A stretch of 64,000 nucleotides of DNA, from positions 24,645 through 88,644 of the forward strand of contig CAZBJX010000008.1 in the NCBI GenBank assembly GCA_964492335.1. Direction: 5' to 3'. The notes under the pieces are model-generated. The model searched no databases. It had not been told where the DNA came from and was given only the letters and a program-made list of their open reading frames with translations. The stretch comes from JAFGCL01 sp964492335. Lineage in GTDB: Bacteria; Chloroflexota; Dehalococcoidia; UBA2247; RBG-13-53-26. Position numbers and translations under genes: made by a program. Below are positions 33,733-40,174 of the stretch, piece by piece; position 1 is the first letter of the stretch; each line of letters starts with the position of its first letter.

Positions 33733-34782
33733 ATGGGCCTGGGAGTCCTGCCGAGATACCAGCAGTACCTGCCGGTGACCGCGGCCACCCCGATGGTCAA
33801 CCTGGGCGAGGGCGACACCCCCCTGGTGCGGTCGCTGTCCCTGGAGAAGGAGCTGGGCTGCGGCGAGCTGTACTTCAAGCTCGAAGGCTGCAACCCCACC
33901 GGGTCCTTCAAGGACCGGGGCATGGTGATGGCGGTGGCCAAGGCCGTGGAGGCCGGGAACCGGGCCATCATCTGCGCCTCGACCGGCAACACCAGCGCCT
34001 CGGCAGCGGCCTACGGGGCCCGGTGCGGCCTGCGGACCATCATCGTCATCCCCAAGGGCAAGATCGCCCTGGGGAAGCTGGCCCAGGCCGTGGTGTACGG
34101 CGCCCGGATCGTGGCCATCGGGGGCAACTTCGACCAGGCGCTGGACATCGTGCGGCAGTTGGCCGACAGGTACCCGGTGACCCTGGTCAACTCCGTGAAT
34201 CCCTTCCGCATTGAGGGGCAGAAGACGGCCGCCTTCGAGGTGGTGGACACCCTGGGAGACGCGCCGGACTACCACTTCATCCCCGTGGGCAACGCCGGCA
34301 ACATCACCGCCTACTGGAAGGGGTACGTCGAGTACCACCGGCTGGGCAAGGCGCGCGGGACCCCGAAGATGATGGGCTTCCAGGCCGAGGGCGCGGCGCC
34401 CATCGTCAGGGGGCACAAGGTCGATCACCCGGAGACGGTAGCCACGGCCATACGCATCGGCAACCCGGCCAGCTGGAAGGGCGCCGAGGCAGCCCGGGAC
34501 CAATCCGGCGGCATCATCGACTGGGTCAGCGACGCTGAGATCATGGCCGCCTACCACCGCCTGGCATCCTCTGAGGGCGTCTTCGGCGAGCCGGCTTCGG
34601 CAGCCTCGGTGGCGGGCCTGATCAGGCACGCCCCGCGGCTCGACCTGGCCGGCAAGCGGGTGGTCTGCGTGATCACCGGCAGCGGGCTCAAAGACCCGGA
34701 CAACGCCATGAAGCAGGCGCCGTCCATTGCCGAGATCCCGGCGGACCTGGAGCAGGTCGCCGGCGCCCTCGGGCTAACCTGA
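33733..34782 (+). CDS. thrC: Threonine synthase
   Basis: PLP-dependent last step of threonine synthesis. The 349-residue protein resembles the short, class II-like enzymes of Thermus, Chloroflexi and archaea. PLP binds the Lys in NPTGSFKDRGMVMAV; ICASTGNTSASAAAYGARCG and the phosphate-binding GNAGNITAYWKGYVE are conserved. VNSVNPFRIEGQKTAAFEV is typical. With hom upstream, this makes a two-gene branch from aspartate semialdehyde to threonine. Homoserine kinase (thrB) is not in the window. Confidence 0.96.
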   Translation: MGLGVLPRYQQYLPVTAATPMVNLGEGDTPLVRSLSLEKELGCGELYFKLEGCNPTGSFKDRGMVMAVAKAVEAGNRAIICASTGNTSASAAAYGARCGLRTIIVIPKGKIALGKLAQAVVYGARIVAIGGNFDQALDIVRQLADRYPVTLVNSVNPFRIEGQKTAAFEVVDTLGDAPDYHFIPVGNAGNITAYWKGYVEYHRLGKARGTPKMMGFQAEGAAPIVRGHKVDHPETVATAIRIGNPASWKGAEAARDQSGGIIDWVSDAEIMAAYHRLASSEGVFGEPASAASVAGLIRHAPRLDLAGKRVVCVITGSGLKDPDNAMKQAPSIAEIPADLEQVAGALGLT

Positions 34783-34807
34783 ACACTCGGAGGCAGCCAT
34801 CTCTCCT

Positions 34808-35731
34808 GTGCGGGCCAGAGTCATCGTCAATCCCAGTTCGGGGGCCAGGTCCGGAGAGCGCAAGTGGCCCCGCATCAAGGCCATGTTGGACGAGGCCGGC
34901 CTGCGCTTCGACGGCGTGCTGACCGAAGGGCCGATGCACGCGGCCATCCTGGCCGGGGAAGCAGCCGACCTGGGCTATGACCTGGTGGTGGCGGTGGGCG
35001 GCGACGGGACCATCAACGAGGTGGTCAACGGGCTGATCGGCCCCGAGGGCAGGGGCAGGGTGGACCTGGGCATCATCTTCACCGGCACCGCCAACGACTT
35101 CGCCCGCAACCTCGACCTGCCCCCGAACCTGGAGCGCAACTGCCACCTGATGGTCTCCCCCCGCAGGATGGACGTGGACGTAGGGCTGGTGGAGTGCGTC
35201 CGGGACGGGCAGCCCAGGCGGCGCTACTTCGTCAACGTTTCCGGAGCGGGGTTCGATGCCGACTGGATGGAGGAAGCCAGGAGGATAGTGCTGCCCCTGG
35301 GCCCGAAGGGCAACTACCTGGCGGCCTTCCTGCGGATGGCCCCCACCTACGAGCCCAAGGACTACGTCCTGGACTTCGGCGACAGGCAGGAGAAGCACCG
35401 CGCCTACACCGTCCTGGTGAGCAACGGCCGGTACTCCGGCCGCATCCCCTTCAACCCGCAGGGGGACCTGGCCGACGGCCTCTTCGAGGTGATGGCCCTG
35501 GACCTGCCCACCTTCGTCGAGGCCGTGGCCTCGAGCATCTTCTCCCGGACCGAGGGCCACCCCGGGGTCCAGTGGTCCCGGGCCGCCTCGGTTTGCATGA
35601 AGTCCGGGGAGCGGCTGTCGGTGCAGGCCGACGGCGAGGTCCTGGGGGAGCTGCCCGCCCGTTTCCAGGTGCTGCCCGGGGCCCTGCGGGTGGTCTCCCG
35701 GCGCTGGCCGGCCTCGGGGCCCAACCCCTGA
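34808..35731 (+). CDS. Diacylglycerol/lipid kinase-family protein
   Basis: The 307-residue protein has the DAGK catalytic domain: IVNPSSGARSGERKW, the nucleotide-binding VVAVGGDGTINEVVNGLIG, IIFTGTANDFARNLDLP, and the C-terminal half with FVNVSGAGFDADWM and SVQADGEVLGELPARF. The family (DgkB/YegS) phosphorylates diacylglycerol or other lipids. Its natural substrate here is not evident. The start is GTG at 34808, 25 bp after thrC. A curious 90-bp stretch with imperfect repeats (CAGCCGGTGCTGCCA / AAGCCGGTGTTGCCA near 35746 and 35785) follows before folE. Confidence 0.9.
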   Translation: MRARVIVNPSSGARSGERKWPRIKAMLDEAGLRFDGVLTEGPMHAAILAGEAADLGYDLVVAVGGDGTINEVVNGLIGPEGRGRVDLGIIFTGTANDFARNLDLPPNLERNCHLMVSPRRMDVDVGLVECVRDGQPRRRYFVNVSGAGFDADWMEEARRIVLPLGPKGNYLAAFLRMAPTYEPKDYVLDFGDRQEKHRAYTVLVSNGRYSGRIPFNPQGDLADGLFEVMALDLPTFVEAVASSIFSRTEGHPGVQWSRAASVCMKSGERLSVQADGEVLGELPARFQVLPGALRVVSRRWPASGPNP

Positions 35732-35890
35732 CCCCTGCCTGACAGCAGCCGGTGCTGCCATCGCAGGACAGCGCCGCCGAAGGAAGCCGGTGTTGCCAAC
35801 CGGGGCGGCCGCACATTAGACTTGGCAGGGCCCTGGCGCCGGCGCCGCCTGTCGGCGCGGCGGATACCCGGGCCCGGAGGAGGAGGCGAC

Positions 35891-36460
35891 ATGGTTGACC
35901 AGGCCAAGATCAAGCAGGCGGTGGCCCTCATCATCGAGGCCATCGGGGAGGACCCCGGGCGCGAGGGCCTGGTGAAGACCCCGGAGCGCGTGGCGGACAT
36001 GTACGCCGAGCTCTTCGGCGGCCTGGGCCGCGACCCCACTGAGGAGCTGGCCACCGGGTTCGAGGAGGGGCACCGGGAGATGGTGGTGCTGAAGGACATC
36101 CCGTTCTACGCCATGTGCGAGCACCACCTCCTGCCGTTCTACGGCCTGGCCCACGTGGGCTACATCCCCAACGTGGGCGGGCGGGTGGTGGGGGCCAGCA
36201 AGCTGGCCCGGGTGGTGGAGGTCCTGGCCCGCCGCCCCCAGATCCAGGAAAGGATGACCACCCAGATAGCCGAGGCCATCGTCGCCGCCCTCAACCCCGA
36301 CGGCGTGGCGGTGGTGATCGAGGCGGAGCACCTGTGCATGACCATGCGCGGCATCAAGAAGCCGGGGAGCAACATCGTGACATCGGCCAACCGGGGGGCG
36401 TTCCGCAGGAACGCGGTCACCAGGGCTGAATTCCTGTCGCTGATAGCCCGCAAGCAGTAG
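35891..36460 (+). CDS. folE: GTP cyclohydrolase I
   Basis: Converts GTP to dihydroneopterin triphosphate for folate. The 189 residues include GREGLVKTPERVADMYAELF, the zinc ligand Cys and His of FYAMCEHHLLPFYGLAHVGY, GGRVVGASKLARVVEVLARR, and the C-terminal second Cys in EAEHLCMTMRGIKKPGS. The ATG follows GGAGGAGG. The frame is open 23 codons further upstream in an Arg-rich, non-family stretch. It supplies folate for PanB and GlyA chemistry. No other folate gene is nearby. Confidence 0.96.
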   Translation: MVDQAKIKQAVALIIEAIGEDPGREGLVKTPERVADMYAELFGGLGRDPTEELATGFEEGHREMVVLKDIPFYAMCEHHLLPFYGLAHVGYIPNVGGRVVGASKLARVVEVLARRPQIQERMTTQIAEAIVAALNPDGVAVVIEAEHLCMTMRGIKKPGSNIVTSANRGAFRRNAVTRAEFLSLIARKQ

Positions 36461-36477
36461 GCCGCCGCGCGGGGCGG

Positions 36478-36498
36478 GCCGCCGGGGATGCCGGCGGC
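36478..36498. terminator. Hairpin between convergent folE and the 36.5-kb gene
   Basis: A perfect 8-bp GCCGCCGG/CCGGCGGC stem with the 5-nt loop GGATG ends directly before the stop codon of the minus-strand gene. It has no clear T-run, so it may act as a Rho-independent-like pause for both strands only weakly. Confidence 0.4.
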
Positions 36499-37089
36499 CT
36501 ACTTCAGTCCGCCCAGCTCCCGCTTGTACTCGTCCAGCAGCTGGTTGTACTGGGTTTCCATCTGGGACAGCGTCATGCGCCACTCCTCCTGGAACTGGGG
36601 CTGGCTCTCCACGTCGATCCGGGCATTGGCCGGGATGCCCTGCTGGCGCATGGCGTGCTGCAGCTTCACCTGGAAGTCCTGCCGGAGCATCTCGTAGGCC
36701 TGCTTGCGCTGCTGCTCGCCTTCATTGCTGTAGTGATCGAACACCCGCCTCATCTTGGTGAAGACGTTCTCCACTGCGGCCTTGTCCTTCTTGATGGCCT
36801 TGATGGCGTCCATGGCCCGCTTGTTGTTCTTCCTGGCCACATCGTGGATGGGGAGGACGATGTTGCGCAGCAGGACCTCCTCGACCCCCCTGGCCACGTA
36901 CGCCCTCTCCTCTTCCTTGAACCTGCCCAGCTCGGTGGCCAGGCTCAACTCCTCCCTGAGGTAGCGGACGGCCAGCTTCTCTCCCTCGGGAACGTACTTC
37001 CAGGTCAGGACCTCCTCCTGCGAGGGCTCCTCCAGGTCCTTGATCCGCTCCATGGCTCTCTCGTAGGCGCTCTTCATCTCTTCGGCCAT
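36499..37089 (-). CDS. Conserved-looking helical protein of unknown function
   Basis: The 196-residue protein is mostly charged and helical, with no membrane segment or signal peptide. Stretches such as YERAMERIKDLEEPSQEEVL, ARKNNKRAMDAIKAIKKDKA and SQMETQYNQLLDEYKRELGG suggest coiled coils. The ATG at 37089 has GGAGG about 9 bp upstream and is preferred over a longer frame that would begin in the tRNA-proximal region. A perfect -10 box TATAAT lies on this strand at 37134-37129, about 40 bp upstream of the ATG. It stands alone and divergent from the tRNA. No function was recognised. Confidence 0.78.
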   Translation of the reverse strand: MAEEMKSAYERAMERIKDLEEPSQEEVLTWKYVPEGEKLAVRYLREELSLATELGRFKEEERAYVARGVEEVLLRNIVLPIHDVARKNNKRAMDAIKAIKKDKAAVENVFTKMRRVFDHYSNEGEQQRKQAYEMLRQDFQVKLQHAMRQQGIPANARIDVESQPQFQEEWRMTLSQMETQYNQLLDEYKRELGGLK

Positions 37090-37163
37090 CAACAAACCTC
37101 CGGCCCGACGGGCATTGGGTGTGCATCTATTATATACCCTGGCCCCGGCCTTGAGCACGCTGC

Positions 37164-37192
37164 TTGACTGAGGGGAAGGTAATCTGCTAGCT
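37164..37192 (+). promoter_or_regulatory. Promoter of the tRNA-Val gene
   Basis: TTGACT (37164-37169) and a CTAGCT/TAGCTT -10-like box at 37187-37193 are 17-18 bp apart, with the predicted start about 37199, just before the mature tRNA. Confidence 0.5.
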
Positions 37193-37201
37193 TCTTGTCA
37201 G

Positions 37202-37278
37202 GGGCGGTTAGCTCAGTGGTTTAGAGCGCTGCGTTGACATCGCAGAGGTCATTGGTTCAAATCCATTACCGCCCACCA
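37202..37278 (+). tRNA. tRNA-Val (anticodon GAC)
   Basis: A complete 77-nt cloverleaf with an encoded CCA end. The acceptor stem pairs GGGCGGT with ACCGCCC, the D-arm has the usual AGCTCAGTGGT loop, the anticodon stem CTGCG/CGCAG carries loop TTGACAT with anticodon GAC (Val), and the T-arm has GGTTCAAATCC. It stands alone, directly at the left edge of the A/T-richer corrinoid cluster, where tRNA genes often act as integration sites. No direct repeat of its 3' end was seen at the other edge. Confidence 0.97.
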
Positions 37279-37313
37279 TTCTGTACGGTATCGGGAATCG
37301 TTACCCCCTCCTC

Positions 37314-37547
37314 TTACTTAACAGAAAGGGTACTCGCTGCCGCTACCTGTTTCCACACCTTCTTATCATACCTATCCCCTGTGATGGGATCATCCCAGCC
37401 TCCTGGCTCTTGTGAGTGCGTAGTCACACCTGTTTCCTGATTGAACATCGTACTTAGCCCCAACTGCCGGGGTGATTTCTCAAGTGGAACGCCATTAAGG
37501 GGCAGGGGTTGCTTCGTCAACCGCGACGGCGCCAGGACAGGATCCAC
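37314..37547 (-). pseudogene. Protein-coding remnant of a dispersed element
   Basis: An open minus-strand frame of 77 codons ends with WDDPITGDRYDKKVWKQVAA and a short tail to TAA. The same C-terminal tail recurs in decayed form on the plus strand at 61417-61468 (RYDQEVWK, stop, VAAASTLSV), with conservative changes that suggest both derive from a real gene. Nothing upstream of it is complete and no family was recognised; a transposase or another mobile-element protein is possible. The rest of the 352-bp space between the tRNA and the regulator gene holds only this remnant and the regulator's promoter. Confidence 0.5.
37321..37372 (-). repeat. 52-bp repeat, left copy (inverted relative to 61417-61468)
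   Basis: Read on the minus strand, this copy matches the plus-strand sequence at 61417-61468 in 48 of 52 positions, including an uninterrupted 28-bp identity starting AGGTAGCGGCAGCGAGTACC. The two copies lie in opposite orientation and bracket the whole corrinoid cluster, from the regulator gene to cobU. Confidence 0.85.
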
Positions 37548-37579
37548 GTCAGGGAGGCCGCCTGCTCTGGCTGAAATGA

Positions 37580-37616
37580 TATAATGCAGGCGCCGGCTGC
37601 AGTTGACTCTCAGTCA
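37580..37616 (+). promoter_or_regulatory. Promoter element and small palindrome before the regulator gene
   Basis: A perfect -10 box TATAAT at 37580-37585 lacks a good -35 partner, as is typical of an activated or weak promoter. Downstream, TGACT and AGTCA separated by CTC (37604-37616) form an inverted repeat close to the predicted start. This could serve for autoregulation; its sequence differs from the palindromes at 38532. Confidence 0.4.
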
Positions 37617-37630
37617 GGCCAGGTGAAGCT

Positions 37631-38413
37631 ATGGCGGAAGTGCTGCGCAACAAGAACCTGACTACCAGATTTCAGATCCTGGTCGAGATTGCTGACCAGG
37701 GTCCCAATGTCCAGCAGAAAGATATCGCCAGGAGGCTGGAGATTACCCCTCAGGCGGTATCCGACTATGTAACCCAGCTCGTCAAGAGCGGGATGCTGGT
37801 CTCCGAAGGGCGTTCCCGTCACAGCGTCACCAGGGAAGGGGTCAATTGGATCATCGAGACCCTGAAGGATCTGAGCAACTACATCCTTTTCATCCAGAGG
37901 GCCGTCAACAACATCTCGGTCTGCGCTGCGATTGCCGAAAGCGACTTGAAGAAGGGACAGAAGATCAACCTCAAAATGAAGGATGGGTTGCTCCTGGCTT
38001 CAAGTGGTGCCGGCCCGGGGGCGGCTGGCATGGCCATCTCCAATGCCAGACAAGGTGAAGATGTAGGGGTTTCCGGCATAAGCGGTATTGTGCCCCTTGA
38101 GCGGGGGATGGTAACCATACTGAAGATCCCCAGCATCGAGAGAGGGGGATCCCGGAAGGTCGACTACGGCATATTGCGGGAGCACTTGAAGGGCTGCCCG
38201 CTGGTCGCTTCCCTGGGGCTGGAATCATTGGCCGCGCTGCGCAAGACCGGCATCGATTTCTGCCGCTACGGAGCTATGGGAGCCGCTATCGAGGCCGCGC
38301 AGAGCGGCCTCAATTCCCTTGTGGTCAGCGTTGAAAACGAGACCTTCGAACTGATAACCAAACTGGAGAAACAGAAGATCCGCTACCGGCTGATCGACGT
38401 CGAAAGCGCGTAG
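37631..38413 (+). CDS. Winged-helix (MarR-like) transcriptional regulator with C-terminal ligand-binding-like domain
   Basis: The 260-residue protein has an N-terminal winged helix at about residues 10-75 (RFQILVEIADQGPNVQQKDI, LEITPQAVSDYVTQLVKSGM, then a wing with SRHSVTREG). A linker helix leads to a C-terminal domain of about 150 residues containing LASSGAGPGAAGMAISNARQ and later GAMGAAIEAAQSGLNSLVV, which looks like a small-molecule-binding alpha/beta fold. Proteins with this layout are, to my knowledge, commoner in archaea. It is the first gene after the tRNA and precedes the surface-protein genes, whose promoter carries palindromes at the start site. It is therefore the likely local regulator, perhaps sensing corrinoid. 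That is inference. Confidence 0.8.
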   Translation: MAEVLRNKNLTTRFQILVEIADQGPNVQQKDIARRLEITPQAVSDYVTQLVKSGMLVSEGRSRHSVTREGVNWIIETLKDLSNYILFIQRAVNNISVCAAIAESDLKKGQKINLKMKDGLLLASSGAGPGAAGMAISNARQGEDVGVSGISGIVPLERGMVTILKIPSIERGGSRKVDYGILREHLKGCPLVASLGLESLAALRKTGIDFCRYGAMGAAIEAAQSGLNSLVVSVENETFELITKLEKQKIRYRLIDVESA

Positions 38414-38493
38414 CCTTCACCTGTATGGCGGGCCAGCCCGCCAGCCCTCATCTCCACCGCCGGCCAACCCGCCAACACAGCCCACACCTACTG

Positions 38494-38557
38494 TTGACAA
38501 TGAGTCTATTGGCCTCATATACTTAAACCAGACTTGAGAATAATCAAGTACACTTGA
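38494..38557 (+). promoter_or_regulatory. Promoter with overlapping palindromic operator for the corrinoid surface cluster
   Basis: A perfect -35 box TTGACA (38494-38499) and TATACT (38518-38523) are 18 bp apart, with the start near 38530. Three half-sites lie exactly at the start: ACTTGA (38532-38537), TCAAGT (38544-38549) and ACTTGA (38552-38557). Neighbouring pairs are perfect inverted repeats, with 6-bp and 2-bp spacers. This is the layout of a repressor site. The adjacent winged-helix regulator is the natural candidate to bind it. The 127-nt leader that follows has no recognisable cobalamin-riboswitch B12 box. Confidence 0.7.
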
Positions 38558-38656
38558 TAGAGGGTGACAGACTATGCCTGTGCAATGCAGCAGGCTCCCC
38601 AGAATCATGAGTTTGGGCAAATCAAATCGTCAGAAGACGAAAGGAGAGCTGTAGAC

Positions 38657-40069
38657 ATGGGGTCGAAAGGAACCAAGCTGTTTGGTCTGCTGGTCGCGCT
38701 GATGGTCCTCATAGGCCTGCTGGCGCCAGGAGCCGCCGTTGCTGGTGCAGGGGACTGGTCGCAGTTCCACGGCGATGCGGCTCATACCGGGTTTTCATCG
38801 TCGAAAGCCCCGAATACTCCCAGCTTGAAATGGGTCAGCGCCGATATCGGGGTGCTGCCCGCTACCCCGGTGGCAGTTGGCGATGGGAAAGTGTTTGTGG
38901 TCTGCACCAATGCCGTCAAGTGCCTGAGCCAGGCGGATGGCTCGGTCCTGTGGTCGCGTGCTGTGAGCGGGGCGGGCACCTGGGGCAGTTGGGCAGGCCC
39001 GGCCTATAACAACGGTAGAGTCTTCATGGCTACAGACGGTATTTGCTGTCTGGACGCCGGCGATGGCCGCCAGTTGTGGAAATATTCTTTCCCCGGCAGT
39101 CACTGGGCGGTCAACGGTTGCGCCGTGGTGGCTGAAGGCAAAGTAGTGGCTGGCGACTGGGACGGCAATACCTATTACTGCGTCAGCGAAGATACTGGCG
39201 AACCCTTATGGCAATATCATGTCGCCGGCTATGCGCAGGGCACGCCTGCCTACCATAACGGCAGGTTCTTCCTGACATCCTGGGAGTATGTTGGCGGCCA
39301 TATCTATTGTGTCAACGCCAGCAATGGCTCGCTGGCCTGGCATTCAGCCGGCAAGACCGACGGTACGTACGATTGGGATACCTGCGGCTCGGTCACTGTG
39401 GCCGACGGCAAGTGCTTCTTCACTACCTACAATTTCGCGGGATACGGTGAGCTCATGGCGCTCAATGAGGCCGACGGTTCGGTGGCCTGGGGGCCGCGGC
39501 AGATAGAGCGGTCGGATTCCACGCCGGCATATGCCGCCGGCAGATTGTATGTTTGCGGCGGTTGTGTTGGCTATACAGATGAAGGGGAAAGAACCTATTG
39601 CTTCAATGCCTCCAACGGTGAACTGATCTGGCAAACGCCGGCGGGCTCCGAGCCGGGAGCGCTGGATGTCGGTAACTGGACATGTTCGGTGGCAGTGGCT
39701 GACGGCAAGGTCTTCGTGGGCAAGCCCGATCACGGTGGTGACCCGATGGCCTTCGACTATGAGGCCATTTATGCCCTGAATGCCGCTACCGGAGCCGAGA
39801 TCTGGCACTACGACCACGGCGGCGCTTCCCCGTCAGTAGCCGGTGGTGTGGTCTACACGGTGGCGGAGGGCAAGGTATGGGCTTTCGAAGCTGATACTCC
39901 TGCCTGGGATGTCAACGGGGACGGCTCAATAAACGTGCTGGACCTCTCTCGTGTCGGTGACCGCTTCGGCGAGACCGGCGCGCCCGGCTGGATTCCCGAG
40001 GATATCAACCGCGATGGCGTCATCAACGTCCTCGACATGAGCGTCATCGGCGACCACTTCGGCGAATAA
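38657..40069 (+). CDS. Secreted PQQ-like beta-propeller protein with C-terminal dockerin-like domain (copy 1)
   Basis: The 470-residue protein has a signal peptide (LFGLLVALMVLIGLLAPGAA, cleavage near AVAGAG). It then carries blade repeats with the pattern of PQQ-type propellers: VAVGDGKVFVVC, CLDAGDGRQLWKYS, VVAEGKVVAGDWDGNTYYCV and YALNAATGAEIWHYDHG. Residues 417-470 form a dockerin-like module with two calcium-loop repeats, DVNGDGSINVLDLSRVGDRF and DINRDGVINVLDMSVIGDHF. The PQQ-like blades do not imply PQQ binding. It is probably held on the cell surface by the cohesin-like protein at 42674. The start is the ATG before the signal peptide. It is the first gene behind the palindromic promoter. 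Confidence 0.85.
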   Translation: MGSKGTKLFGLLVALMVLIGLLAPGAAVAGAGDWSQFHGDAAHTGFSSSKAPNTPSLKWVSADIGVLPATPVAVGDGKVFVVCTNAVKCLSQADGSVLWSRAVSGAGTWGSWAGPAYNNGRVFMATDGICCLDAGDGRQLWKYSFPGSHWAVNGCAVVAEGKVVAGDWDGNTYYCVSEDTGEPLWQYHVAGYAQGTPAYHNGRFFLTSWEYVGGHIYCVNASNGSLAWHSAGKTDGTYDWDTCGSVTVADGKCFFTTYNFAGYGELMALNEADGSVAWGPRQIERSDSTPAYAAGRLYVCGGCVGYTDEGERTYCFNASNGELIWQTPAGSEPGALDVGNWTCSVAVADGKVFVGKPDHGGDPMAFDYEAIYALNAATGAEIWHYDHGGASPSVAGGVVYTVAEGKVWAFEADTPAWDVNGDGSINVLDLSRVGDRFGETGAPGWIPEDINRDGVINVLDMSVIGDHFGE

Positions 40070-40174
40070 GAGTTCCGTGGATGAACCATGAAGGAGGCAA
40101 TTCAAAGAGGAAAGAACCAACCACGCGAGGAAGAAGCGGTCCTGCATCAAATGCTGGGGTGAAGGAGAAGAAGA

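Noticed and set aside
37202..37278. Integration site with a duplicated tRNA end (att)
   Set aside because: No copy of the tRNA 3' end was found at the far side of the cluster, and no integrase gene is present; only the 52-bp inverted repeat brackets it.
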